From contig JAYWGN010000052.1 of assembly GCA_043778255.1 (NCBI GenBank), positions 14,225-78,224 of the forward strand: a stretch of 64,000 bases of DNA. The letters run 5' to 3'. The translations under genes were made by a program, and so were the position numbers. The notes beneath the pieces were generated by a model. The model did not search any database. It saw nothing but the letters and a program-made list of their open reading frames with translations, and was not told the origin of the DNA. Positions 1 through 7,490 of this stretch are shown in pieces. Origin of the DNA: JAYWGN01 sp043778255 (GTDB taxonomy: Bacteria; Bacteroidota; Bacteroidia; Chitinophagales; Chitinophagaceae). Position 1 is the stretch's first letter, and every line of letters begins with the position of its first letter.

Positions 1-96
1 AAATAACCAAAATACTAATACCATACCGCCTATTAAAAAGTATTGTGCTGTACCCGAACCAGCAGAGGCTTGCATAAAAAAATAGAGTAAATTCAT
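1..96 (-). CDS. yajC: Preprotein translocase subunit YajC, partial (C-terminus outside window)
   Basis: The reverse strand opens with ATG at 94-96 and reads 32 codons to the window edge. The peptide starts MNLLYFFMQ, has a short Ala/Gly/Ser-rich stretch and then enters a hydrophobic segment (YFLIGGMVLVFWLF). This is the usual N-terminus of Bacteroidota YajC, the small single-span accessory of the SecYEG/SecDF translocon. The basic cytoplasmic part lies beyond base 1. It follows the DUF1573 gene by 53 nt on the same strand, and nusB-DUF1573-yajC is a familiar order in this phylum. The family call rests on only 32 residues plus context. Confidence 0.72.
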   Translation of the reverse strand, partial: MNLLYFFMQASAGSGTAQYFLIGGMVLVFWLF

Positions 97-149
97 GTTG
101 TTGATTTTTATATTATTTGTATAATTTTTTTTGTGTACTATGCCGTGTT

Positions 150-605
150 TTAAGGCTTTATCATTTTTGCAGTAAAGTGTAGCTGCTTATCGGCAGGGTT
201 GGTATTGCTTACTACCGTTATTGTTTTCATTATTTCGTTAGTTTGACCTTCGGCATTAAATAATGCCTTTACCATACTTTCTTCGTTGGGTTGTATAAGT
301 CCACTTGGTTTTTGTGGGCTAGTACAGCCACAGCTAGCTGCTACGGAGTTAATACTTAGTGGTTTTGTTCCTGTGTTTTTAAATCTAAAGCTTACCTCTA
401 TTTGTCCTTTGGCAGGTATAGTTCCCAAATCCTTTAAGGTATCTATCCATTGTATTGAAGTTAGCTTTAGGGTGTCATTAGCGGTTATTATATTGGTACT
501 ATTATCACCTGCCACAAAGCCTGGCGATATTTTTTTTTCGGTCGTTTTGCAACTTATAATTACACTCAATAGCAGTATTGGTAGTATGTATTTTAGTATA
601 TTCAT
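150..605 (-). CDS. DUF1573 domain lipoprotein
   Basis: This is a 151-residue protein with a lipobox-type signal sequence (hydrophobic run ending SVIISC at about residue 19), so it is probably a lipoprotein. The rest is one DUF1573 domain, an Ig/ASPM-like beta-sandwich: the phrase SFRFKNTGTKPLSI, the Cys pair of SCGCTSP at about 92-94, and a closing VVSNTNPADKQLHFTA strand are typical. The molecular role of this family is not known. I chose ATG at 605 because a -7 box (complement of 621-628) covers the longer alternative start at 623. It lies between nusB (42 nt upstream) and yajC. Confidence 0.8.
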   Translation of the reverse strand: MNILKYILPILLLSVIISCKTTEKKISPGFVAGDNSTNIITANDTLKLTSIQWIDTLKDLGTIPAKGQIEVSFRFKNTGTKPLSINSVAASCGCTSPQKPSGLIQPNEESMVKALFNAEGQTNEIMKTITVVSNTNPADKQLHFTAKMIKP

Positions 606-620
606 ATCATATATTTTTTG

Positions 621-628
621 CAAAATTA
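621..628 (-). promoter_or_regulatory. Bacteroidota -7 box for the DUF1573-yajC genes
   Basis: On the minus strand this reads TAATTTTG, a perfect match to the TAnnTTTG consensus of the Bacteroidota primary sigma factor. It ends 15 nt before the ATG at 605. DUF1573 and yajC can therefore be transcribed independently of nusB, and the box rules out the start codon at 623. Confidence 0.5.
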
Positions 629-647
629 ATAAAAATAAGTAGGGTAT

Positions 648-1574
648 TTAAAATCTTCTAAAATCAGTTTTTTGTAATTTATCGTCCCTCACCAAATCCT
701 TATGCACACCATCTAATATACCATTAACAAAATGTCCGCTTTGTGGTGTGCTATATGCTTTGGCAATATCTATAAACTCGTTAATGGTTACTTTTACAGG
801 TATTGTTTCAAAGTAAAGCAACTCACCAATGCCTAGCTGTATTATTATCATATCTAATTTGGCTACACGTTCAGGATCCCAGTTTTTAAGTTTGGTTTTG
901 GCATAGTCCATTATAGTGGTTTGGTTACTATAGTAGGTATTTACTAATTCATTAGCATAGGTTTCTTTATCGGCAGTTACTATTTTGGTAAACTGTACAT
1001 TTTTTGGTTTTTCTAAAGCTTGGTTTACTATTAAGTGCAACATTTCAATATCATCATCATAATTTTGAAATTGCTCATTTATACCGTTCTCCACATCCTC
1101 ATCACCAAGTATGAGGTTGTTAAATATAAATTTCATTATAGCTCCATCCTCCTCTATTGTACGGCTGCCTTGGTTTATGTAATTATTATACTCATCAGTA
1201 AGTTCCAATGCTGTAAATATTTGCTTCACCAAATCTTTTTCTACCATGGCTTCGGCATTGGTATTTTTACAAGCTGTTTCAAATGTACGGTTTTCTAACA
1301 ATTGCCATATTATATCGTTACCAGCTATTTTGGTATTTATTACAAGGTCAGCAGCAGTGGGTAAGTGTTTGCTAGCTTTTTGGTTGCTGTATATTTCTAC
1401 ATATTTGGCTACATCAACCGTAAGGCAAATTAAGTAATTAAGTAAGGTACTAGTGTGTAAAAATTTTGTTTGTAACGCTTTGTTAACTTCTGCTCTATTA
1501 GGTGTAATACCTGCTACATTAAAGCTGTATATTACTTGTAAAGCTTTAATTCTAATATTTCGTCTATTTATCAT
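648..1574 (-). CDS. nusB: Transcription antitermination factor NusB
   Basis: The product is 308 residues. NusB is an all-alpha RNA-binding protein that, with NusE/S10, binds boxA of rRNA operons and suppresses termination. The N-terminus MINRRNIRIKALQVIYSF and the C-terminal half (AKTKLKNWDPERVAKLDMIIIQLGIGELLYF, then TINEFIDIAKAYSTPQSGHFVNGILD) are the NusB domain signatures. Bacteroidota NusB is roughly twice the length of the enterobacterial protein because of an N-terminal extension, as here. ATG at 1574 is preferred to a start at 1607, which falls in the promoter box at 1605-1612. It heads the DUF1573-yajC string. Confidence 0.93.
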   Translation of the reverse strand: MINRRNIRIKALQVIYSFNVAGITPNRAEVNKALQTKFLHTSTLLNYLICLTVDVAKYVEIYSNQKASKHLPTAADLVINTKIAGNDIIWQLLENRTFETACKNTNAEAMVEKDLVKQIFTALELTDEYNNYINQGSRTIEEDGAIMKFIFNNLILGDEDVENGINEQFQNYDDDIEMLHLIVNQALEKPKNVQFTKIVTADKETYANELVNTYYSNQTTIMDYAKTKLKNWDPERVAKLDMIIIQLGIGELLYFETIPVKVTINEFIDIAKAYSTPQSGHFVNGILDGVHKDLVRDDKLQKTDFRRF

Positions 1575-1604
1575 TGCATCAAGGAACTTTGGTGTATTGC
1601 GGTG

Positions 1605-1612
1605 CAAAGTTA
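1605..1612 (-). promoter_or_regulatory. Bacteroidota -7 box for nusB
   Basis: The minus strand reads TAACTTTG, a perfect TAnnTTTG match, ending 30 nt before the nusB ATG at 1574. It decides the start codon, because the longer reading frame would begin inside the box. Confidence 0.55.
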
Positions 1613-1836
1613 CTATACTATTTATAAGTAGCCAGTACTATTTTACTATTTAACTATTAGTTTTTTTTATCCGCCATGGCGGATGCTTTACAGCAAATGC
1701 TTTTGAGGGTATTGTTTTTATTTTTTTGTAAAAAAAATTGAAGTCCTAAGTTATATTTTCCCTAAAGTAAAATGCTTAACTAAATATATAAATAGAGGGT
1801 TAAATATTTTGTACTACTACATATTGCATAATCACA

Positions 1837-1844
1837 TAATTTTG
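1837..1844 (+). promoter_or_regulatory. Bacteroidota -7 box for the PIG-L deacetylase gene
   Basis: TAATTTTG matches the TAnnTTTG consensus and lies 50 nt before the ATG at 1895. No clear TTTG -33 box is seen at the usual 19-21 nt spacing, so support rests on the -7 box alone. Confidence 0.4.
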
Positions 1845-1894
1845 ATAAGTTTTTTATTGAGGTTAATTTAAAAAAATAAATACACAATTTTATT

Positions 1895-4405
1895 ATGGCA
1901 AAATATATAGGGGCAATATTGATCACTCTTTTTTTTGGCAAAAGCATTTTGGCACAGCCACCAAAAACAATGAATAGTGCTGAGCTACTTAACGACATAC
2001 AAAAGCTACAAGTAAATGCCAGTGTGCTATACATAGCTGCACACCCCGACGATGAGAACACCCGATTGTTAGCTTACCTAGCTAACGAACGTAAGTACCG
2101 TACCGGATACCTAAGCCTTACCCGTGGCGATGGTGGGCAAAACCTTATAGGGAATGAGCAAGGTGTAGAGTTAGGATTAATACGTACACAAGAACTGTTA
2201 GCAGCCCGAAGGGTAGATGGTGCCGAGCAGTTTTTTAGCAGTGCTTACGACTTTGGCTATAGCAAAACGAGTGCTGAAACCTTTACTATATGGGACAAGC
2301 AACAAATACTGAGTGATGTGGTATGGGTAATTCGTAAGTTTAAACCCGATGTAATAATAACCCGTTTCCCCGAAGATGAAAGGGCTGGCCACGGCCACCA
2401 TGCTGGTAGTGCTATACTAGCCCGAGAAGCTTTTTATGCAGCAGCCGACCCCACAAAATTTGTGGCACAATTTAAAAAAGGCGTACAACCTTGGCAGTCA
2501 AAGCGTATAATATGGAACACCTTTAACTTTGGTACTACCAACACTACCAACGACAACCAATTAAAAATAGATGTAGGTGCCTACAATAGTTTGCTTGGCA
2601 AAAGCTATGGCGAAATAGCGGCACTAAGCCGTAGCCAACACAGTAGCCAAGGCTTTGGTGTACCAAGCCAACGTGGTAGCCAGTTGGAGTACTTTACACT
2701 AATAGCTGGCGATAGTATGGTAACCGATATAATGGATGGGGTAAACACCAGTATAATTAGGTATGCAACTAATGAAAAAACTAAGTATATATTAGGCGAT
2801 ATAAGTAATATAACAAATGAACTAATAAGCCATTACAACTATACCAACCCCGAAAAAAATGTACCTGAATTATTGCAACTATATAAAAAAATAAATGAAC
2901 AACCTTACACACCCAATAAAGATTATGTAACTAATAAACTAAGGCTAATAATAGCCAGTGCATTAGGTTTGTATATGGAAGCTACTACCACTAATGCTTT
3001 TGTAGCACAAGGCGATAGCCTTAAAATAAATATTGCTATTAATGCAAGGCTAATGGATAGTGTAGTGTTGAAAAATGTATTTTATAAAAATAATAAGTTG
3101 GATATGGCAACTACGTTGCAAAAAAATAAAAATTATATAACAACAAAAAAATTATTGTTGGCTAACGATGAACCAATAACCCAACCTTACTGGCTAGTAA
3201 ACCCAATGGAAAAAGGACGATTTGCTATAAGCGAACAAACCCTAATAGGCAATGCAGATGTGGCTTACGAAACCTTACAGTTTGTATATGAATTGGGTAG
3301 CGAATTATTGATATACAATGTACCCTTACAATACAAACACACCGACCCTGTAAAAGGCGAATTATTTGAACCCACTTATATAGTACCCAGTATAGATGTA
3401 CAAGTAATGCCAAAAGTGATAGTGCAAACACCCACTAAAAACACAGCTTATGAAGTACAAATAACACCGAAAAGAAACTTTGCATTAGGCGAATTTATAG
3501 GGTTTGGCAATACACGTATTGATACGGTGTATAGCGACTTTTATACCAAAGATAGTTTGCAAAAAGGACTCACAAAATCATTTACCGTAGGTAACCATAC
3601 TTACAAAAATAGTGGTGGAATAAATGAAATAAATTATACTGTAAGTAATGCAAAGCAAAATGTGTATGCCAACAAACATATACGAACCATACAATACGAA
3701 CATATACCCACTATTAATTATTTGCAACCTGCTACAGTTAAATTTGTAAATGATAATATAATAGCCTCCAATAGTACCATTGGTTATATAAACGGAGCTG
3801 GCGATAAAGTGGCCGAAGCCTTACTGCAATTAGGTTATAACGTTGAGGGTATAACGGAAAAGGATTGCAAATTGAATAATTTGAAAAAGTATAAAGCCAT
3901 AATAACTGGTGTAAGAGCTTACAATACTAATGAGTGGATGAATGCCGTATATGATAGCTTAATGCAATATGTAAATAATGGTGGCAACCTAATAATACAG
4001 TACAATACAAGCAACCAATTGGGTAATATAAAAACAAAAATAGCACCGTTTCCATTTACCATATCACGTAATAGAATAACTGATGAACATGCAACAGTAA
4101 CAGTGATAAATGAAACTGAAAAAGTATTGAATTACCCTAATAAAATTACCCCAAAAGATTTTGAAAATTGGGTGCAAGAACGAAGCATATACGAAGCAAC
4201 CGAAGTAGCACCACAATACCGAAAAGTGCTAAGCATGAATGATGCTAATGAAAAACCAACTGATGGTAGCCTTATAATTGCTCAATATGGAAAAGGCAAT
4301 ATTGCCTACTGTAGCCTCGTACTATTTAGGCAATTACCAGCAGGTATAGCAGGAGCATATAAGCTTATGGCTAACCTTATAGAAATGAAAAGTACCCTTA
4401 AATAA
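1895..4405 (+). CDS. Secreted PIG-L (LmbE-like) family deacetylase
   Basis: This 836-residue protein begins with a signal peptide (hydrophobic core ending SILAQ, cleavage near residue 20). The PIG-L/LmbE zinc-dependent N-deacetylase domain covers about residues 40-300. It shows the metal-binding AHPDDE at 49-54, RGDGGQN at about 97-103 and the second metal motif GHGHHAG at about 167. The long C-terminal half has no catalytic motif I recognise. It contains segments (GYINGAGDKVAEALLQLGYNV, AIITGVRAYNTNEW) that look like a flavodoxin/GATase-like fold, as in other large Bacteroidota PIG-L proteins. The substrate is probably an N-acetylated sugar or glycoconjugate outside the inner membrane, but this is not determined. 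The stop overlaps the next ATG. Confidence 0.85.
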   Translation: MAKYIGAILITLFFGKSILAQPPKTMNSAELLNDIQKLQVNASVLYIAAHPDDENTRLLAYLANERKYRTGYLSLTRGDGGQNLIGNEQGVELGLIRTQELLAARRVDGAEQFFSSAYDFGYSKTSAETFTIWDKQQILSDVVWVIRKFKPDVIITRFPEDERAGHGHHAGSAILAREAFYAAADPTKFVAQFKKGVQPWQSKRIIWNTFNFGTTNTTNDNQLKIDVGAYNSLLGKSYGEIAALSRSQHSSQGFGVPSQRGSQLEYFTLIAGDSMVTDIMDGVNTSIIRYATNEKTKYILGDISNITNELISHYNYTNPEKNVPELLQLYKKINEQPYTPNKDYVTNKLRLIIASALGLYMEATTTNAFVAQGDSLKINIAINARLMDSVVLKNVFYKNNKLDMATTLQKNKNYITTKKLLLANDEPITQPYWLVNPMEKGRFAISEQTLIGNADVAYETLQFVYELGSELLIYNVPLQYKHTDPVKGELFEPTYIVPSIDVQVMPKVIVQTPTKNTAYEVQITPKRNFALGEFIGFGNTRIDTVYSDFYTKDSLQKGLTKSFTVGNHTYKNSGGINEINYTVSNAKQNVYANKHIRTIQYEHIPTINYLQPATVKFVNDNIIASNSTIGYINGAGDKVAEALLQLGYNVEGITEKDCKLNNLKKYKAIITGVRAYNTNEWMNAVYDSLMQYVNNGGNLIIQYNTSNQLGNIKTKIAPFPFTISRNRITDEHATVTVINETEKVLNYPNKITPKDFENWVQERSIYEATEVAPQYRKVLSMNDANEKPTDGSLIIAQYGKGNIAYCSLVLFRQLPAGIAGAYKLMANLIEMKSTLK

Positions 4406-4572
4406 TGACAACACCCAATCAAAAAAGTAGGCTCGATATTTCAGCCTGGGCTGCTATAATACTTGGTTTAGTACTTGGCTTTGCTATAAAGCGTATAAAA
4501 TTTGGGATGATAATTGGTATAGTGTTAGGCTTTGTAATTGTATATTTATGGCAAAAAAAGTTAGGGAGATAA
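4405..4572 (+). CDS. Small two-span membrane protein (55 residues), unknown
   Basis: The ATG at 4405 shares its A with the TAA stop of the PIG-L gene (TAATG), the classic arrangement for translational coupling. The protein starts MTTPNQKSRLDISAW, then has two hydrophobic segments (AAIILGLVLGFAI and GMIIGIVLGFVIVYLW) joined by KRIKF, and ends basic (QKKLGR). This suits two short membrane helices with positive residues in the loop and tail. I do not recognise a family. The overlap, the clean hydrophobic pattern and the lack of rare codons argue that it is real although very short. Confidence 0.6.
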   Translation: MTTPNQKSRLDISAWAAIILGLVLGFAIKRIKFGMIIGIVLGFVIVYLWQKKLGR

Positions 4573-4645
4573 TTTGATAATTTTGGAACGCTTAGTTAAA
4601 CACAACTAAAAAAATAATTATCAATTGTCAATTGTTAATTAATTA
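4570..4645 (+). repeat. TTTGATAA / TCAATTGT degenerate short repeats
   Basis: The TAA stop of the 55-residue gene is the first unit of a TTTGATAA-type repeat (4570-4583). A second AT-rich patch at 4615-4645 alternates AATTATCAATTG and TCAATTGTTAATT and ends 40 nt before coaD. The same motif recurs at 18411-18430, 21350-21385 and 23871-23902. Confidence 0.55.
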
Positions 4646-4685
4646 TGTACTTTGCTTACTATTAACGACCCAACATTGCATTAAT

Positions 4686-5156
4686 ATGAAAATATGTTTA
4701 TTCCCTGGTACATTTGATCCTATAACATTGGGACACACCGATATTATAAACAGAGCCATACCTTTATTTGATAAAATAATAGTTGGTATTGGTAGTAACA
4801 ATGCAAAAACACCCATGTACACTAACGAACAGCGGTTAGAGTGGATTGCCGAAATATATAAAACCGAGCCTAAAGTAATTGGTAGTATATACGAAGGCTT
4901 AACAATAGATTATTGTAAAAAAGTAGCAGCCAACTTTATACTCCGTGGTATTAGATACGTAAGTGATTTTGAATACGAAAAAACAATAGCCGATGCCAAC
5001 CGTACTATGGATAAAAGTATTGAAACAATTTTTTTAACTGGCGAGCCAAAATATACCTCAGTTGCAAGTACAATTGTACGAGATATAATTCGTAATGGTG
5101 GCGATGCAAGTTTTTTTTTACCCGAAGTGGTGTATAACAGTATTTATCATAAATAA
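4686..5156 (+). CDS. coaD: Phosphopantetheine adenylyltransferase
   Basis: This 156-residue enzyme transfers AMP from ATP to 4'-phosphopantetheine, the penultimate step of coenzyme A synthesis, in the cytoplasm. It opens with the nucleotidyltransferase signature MKICLFPGTFDPITLGHTDII, whose T-x-GH is the ATP-binding motif. It also has ILRGIRYVSDFEYE (substrate-binding Arg) and the late EPKYTSVASTIVRDI (the ISSTxVR-type motif). The length equals the family norm. The start at 4686 is chosen because the family begins directly at MKI; the longer frame from 4632 is AT-repeat sequence. Confidence 0.95.
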   Translation: MKICLFPGTFDPITLGHTDIINRAIPLFDKIIVGIGSNNAKTPMYTNEQRLEWIAEIYKTEPKVIGSIYEGLTIDYCKKVAANFILRGIRYVSDFEYEKTIADANRTMDKSIETIFLTGEPKYTSVASTIVRDIIRNGGDASFFLPEVVYNSIYHK

Positions 5157-5209
5157 TTAGTTACTACAAAAATTATCATTCAAAAATTAACATTAAACAT
5201 TATTAAAAA

Positions 5210-5641
5210 GTGTGGCACAAACCAAATATTGATATAACTCAAATACAAAGCTTAGGAAAAGATACATTAGGCGACAACCTTGGTATGCAATTTACCGAGC
5301 TAGGTAGTAATTACATAAAAGCTACAATGCCTGTAGATAAGCGAACCAAACAACCTTATGGATTGCTACATGGTGGAGCATCTGTTGCACTTGCCGAAAC
5401 CTTAGGTAGTGTAGGCAGTGCCTTAATAATTGACGATACTAAGTACTACTGTGTGGGGTTAGAGATAAATGCAAACCATATACGAAGTGTACGAGATGGC
5501 ATTGTAACTGGCACTGCCACTCCATTGCACATAGGAGCTACCACACATATATGGGATATAAAAATACATACTCCCCAACAAAAACTTGTATGTGTGTGTA
5601 GGTTAACAGTTGCTATACTTAAAATAAAACAACCTCTATAA
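5210..5641 (+). CDS. Hotdog-fold thioesterase, PaaI/YdiI type
   Basis: This 143-residue protein starts at GTG (5210). It has the hotdog signature HGGASVALAETLGSVGS at about residues 55-71, where the Glu is the catalytic base in YdiI/EntH-like acyl-CoA thioesterases. The later VGLEINANHIRSVRDGIVTGTATPLHIGATTHIWDIKI is the usual central-helix and sheet pattern. Such enzymes cleave aromatic or acyl-CoA thioesters. In menaquinone-making Bacteroidota a relative hydrolyses 1,4-dihydroxy-2-naphthoyl-CoA, but no menaquinone gene is nearby and I do not assign the substrate. It follows coaD by 53 nt. Confidence 0.85.
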   Translation: MWHKPNIDITQIQSLGKDTLGDNLGMQFTELGSNYIKATMPVDKRTKQPYGLLHGGASVALAETLGSVGSALIIDDTKYYCVGLEINANHIRSVRDGIVTGTATPLHIGATTHIWDIKIHTPQQKLVCVCRLTVAILKIKQPL

Positions 5642-5734
5642 GCTAACGTTATAGTACAGTTGTACACCAAGCCAAAAGGTGTTTTTGTGGTATAACCAAG
5701 TTAAGTTTAGGCTGTACTAATTATACTCATTTTA

Positions 5735-5753
5735 TACAACTGTAACAGTTGTA
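5735..5753. promoter_or_regulatory. Inverted repeat upstream of rplY
   Basis: TACAACTG and CAGTTGTA are 8-bp perfect arms around TAA. Copies of GTTGTAC and GTACAA recur around it (for example near 5655 and at 5757-5766), giving a small cluster of related sites about 45 nt upstream of the rplY -7 box. It could be an operator; nothing shows what binds. Confidence 0.35.
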
Positions 5754-5798
5754 CTATTGTTGTACTATAATATTTATAGTTAAATGCCGTAAAAGTTG

Positions 5799-5806
5799 TA
5801 ATTTTG
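5799..5806 (+). promoter_or_regulatory. Bacteroidota -7 box for rplY
   Basis: TAATTTTG is a perfect TAnnTTTG match and lies 25 nt before the rplY ATG at 5832. Confidence 0.5.
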
Positions 5807-5831
5807 CAATCCAAATAAAAAAATTTTAATT

Positions 5832-6425
5832 ATGAAAACAGTTACAATCGAAGGACAAATCAGGACCGAATTTGGCAAAAAAGCAACCCGCCAAGTACGC
5901 TCTGAGGAAAAAGTGCCAGGTGTAATTTATGGGGGTGCAGCAGAAGTACATTTTAGTGCTACGCAAATAGCTTTAAAACCATTGGTTTACACAGCCGATT
6001 TTCAATTAGTAGAAATTACAGTAGATGGTAAGCAATACCGCTGTGTATTAAAAGATTTACAGTTTGATAAGGTAAGTGATATACTAAGCCACATTGACTT
6101 ATTAGAACTAGTAGATGACAAAAAAATAGTAGTTAATATTCCTATTAAACTTGTAGGTACATCGCCAGGTGTAAAAGCTGGTGGTAAGTTAGTGAGTAAA
6201 ATGAACACACTAAAAATTAAAACTTTACCAAAATACTTAAAGGAAAATATTGAGTTAAGCATAAATACACTTGAACTTAACGAAAATATAAGAGTAGAAA
6301 ACGTAATAGCACCCGATTATGAAATTATGAACTCACCTCGTATTCCTATTGCTTCGGTTGTAATGACAAGGCAGTTGAAACAAGAAGAGTCTAAAGAGGA
6401 AAAAGCAGGGGCTAAAAAGAAATAA
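5832..6425 (+). CDS. rplY: 50S ribosomal protein L25/general stress protein Ctc
   Basis: At 197 residues this is the long, two-domain (TL5/Ctc) form of L25, which binds 5S rRNA in the central protuberance of the large subunit. The N-terminal L25 domain (about 1-95) shows RTEFGKKATRQVRSEEKVPGVIYGG and LKDLQFDKVSDILSHIDLLEL. The beta domain follows with VNIPIKLVGTSPGVKAGGKL. The tail is acidic then basic (EESKEEKAGAKKK), common in this phylum. It has its own promoter and an excellent terminator (6448-6483), so it is probably transcribed alone. Ctc sitting next to pth is a common pairing. Confidence 0.94.
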   Translation: MKTVTIEGQIRTEFGKKATRQVRSEEKVPGVIYGGAAEVHFSATQIALKPLVYTADFQLVEITVDGKQYRCVLKDLQFDKVSDILSHIDLLELVDDKKIVVNIPIKLVGTSPGVKAGGKLVSKMNTLKIKTLPKYLKENIELSINTLELNENIRVENVIAPDYEIMNSPRIPIASVVMTRQLKQEESKEEKAGAKKK

Positions 6426-6447
6426 TATTTTATTAACAAAATATAAC

Positions 6448-6483
6448 AAATCCTGCAATAATTTTTTTGCAGGATTTTTTTTT
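6448..6483 (+). terminator. Rho-independent terminator of rplY
   Basis: AAATCCTGCAA and TTGCAGGATTT form an 11-bp stem (6448-6458 with 6467-6477), followed by an unbroken T run to 6483. It lies 22 nt after the rplY stop. Confidence 0.9.
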
Positions 6484-6533
6484 GATGTACTTTGTATTAA
6501 AATGTTTCATTTAAGCTGTAGTATGTAGAACGA

Positions 6534-6661
6534 TTGGGTTAGGGATTGAAGTGAAAATCCTTTTTTGCCGTTTTCTTTGCAAAAAAGACCTGCCTGCCGG
6601 TAGGCAAGTTGTAACGAAAAGCCCGACCCCGCCTTGTTTTTTTTGGCGGGGGAACCCCCAA
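6534..6661 (+). repeat. Dispersed multi-hairpin repeat, copy A
   Basis: This intergenic element of about 128 bp shares long blocks with copies at 18997-19081 and 52803-52900. Its parts are an outer helix TTGGGTT (6534-6540) with AACCCCCAA (6653-6661); hairpin GGATT/AATCC; hairpin TTTTTTGC (6561-6568) with GCAAAAAA (6579-6586); a GCCTGCCGGTAGGC hairpin near 6592-6605; and CCCCGCC (6627-6633) with GGCGGGG (6645-6651). It may act as DNA or as a structured RNA; no protein is encoded. Confidence 0.75.
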
Positions 6662-6705
6662 TTTTTTTTATTATGTAACTATTATTAACCGAACTCTTTA
6701 AACAC

Positions 6706-6770
6706 TTTGACCCATTTGACTTATTTGACCCCTTTGACCATTTGACCCATTTGACCCGTTGACCCATTTA
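6706..6770 (+). repeat. 9-bp tandem repeat TTTGACCCA upstream of pth
   Basis: Seven degenerate units of TTTGACCCA begin at 6706, 6715, 6724, 6733, 6741, 6750 and about 6759, and end 12 nt before the pth start. The same unit and period occur upstream of fmt (47326-47370), in the same orientation relative to the downstream gene. Confidence 0.8.
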
Positions 6771-6781
6771 ACACTCAAACT

Positions 6782-7357
6782 ATGAATAAATACTTAATAA
6801 TAGGCTTAGGCAATATAGGTGCCGAATATGATAATACAAGGCACAATATAGGGTTTGATGTACTTAATTATGTTGCAAAAAAAAATAACTTAACCTGGCA
6901 AAACGACCGCTTAGCTTATACGACTACACACAAACTAAAAGGTAAAACCTTACTATTAATAAAGCCTACCACCTATATGAACCTTAGTGGCAAAACAGTA
7001 AAATATTGGATGGATAAAGAAAATATAGCACTCGAAAATGTATTGGTAATATTAGACGATTTGGCATTGCCACTTGAAAAATTTAGACTACGTGGCGAAG
7101 GTAGCGATGCAGGGCATAATGGCTTAAAAGATATACAATATATGCTACAAACTACAAAGTATGCAAGGCTACGGTTTGGTATTGGCAATGTATTTGAAAA
7201 AGGTAACCAAGTAAACTTTGTATTAGGTAAGTGGAAACCTACAGAGGTGGCAATAGTAGAAAATAAAATAGCAGAAGCCGCTTATATTATTGAAAAATTT
7301 GTGTTAGAAGGGCTTACTTTAACCATGAATTATAGCAATACTTTGGTAATAAAATAA
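6782..7357 (+). CDS. pth: Peptidyl-tRNA hydrolase
   Basis: This 191-residue enzyme releases peptides from peptidyl-tRNAs that drop off the ribosome. The family signature is complete: GLGNIGAEYDNTRHNIGF with Asn11 and the catalytic His21, KPTTYMNLSGK at about 62-72, LDDLALP at about 93-99 (catalytic Asp), and the SDAGHNGLKDIQ and RLRFGIG motifs that bind the tRNA and substrate. The length is normal. ATG at 6782 is the only sensible start, directly before the YLIIGLGN strand. A 9-bp tandem repeat fills the region just upstream. Confidence 0.96.
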   Translation: MNKYLIIGLGNIGAEYDNTRHNIGFDVLNYVAKKNNLTWQNDRLAYTTTHKLKGKTLLLIKPTTYMNLSGKTVKYWMDKENIALENVLVILDDLALPLEKFRLRGEGSDAGHNGLKDIQYMLQTTKYARLRFGIGNVFEKGNQVNFVLGKWKPTEVAIVENKIAEAAYIIEKFVLEGLTLTMNYSNTLVIK

Positions 7358-7440
7358 GATGCTTTTTACAACTATTTTGCAGTTTTGTTATCCTATTATT
7401 TAGTTACCAACTAGTGTATTTATTACTTCGTAAAATACCT

Positions 7441-7448
7441 TATTTTTG
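7441..7448 (+). promoter_or_regulatory. Bacteroidota -7 box for the DUF2723 gene
   Basis: TATTTTTG is a perfect TAnnTTTG match, 42 nt before the ATG at 7491. Confidence 0.5.
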
Positions 7449-7490
7449 CAATTACCAAAAAAAATAAAATAGATTTTTAACCTCTTACTT

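Larger units (their letters stand above)
1575..1894. other. Divergent intergenic region nusB / PIG-L gene with a 16-bp palindrome
   Basis: These 320 bp separate two divergent genes. They hold the nusB -7 box (1605-1612), a plus-strand -7 box TAATTTTG at 1837-1844 for the PIG-L gene, and a GC-rich perfect palindrome ATCCGCCATGGCGGAT at 1669-1684 in otherwise AT-rich DNA. I see no small gene here. Confidence 0.55.

Noticed and set aside
6507..6767. 86-codon minus-strand frame through repeat copy A and the 9-bp array
   Set aside because: The translation is the repeat sequence itself (Gly/Ser/Lys-rich low complexity) with no family likeness; hairpins explain the region better.
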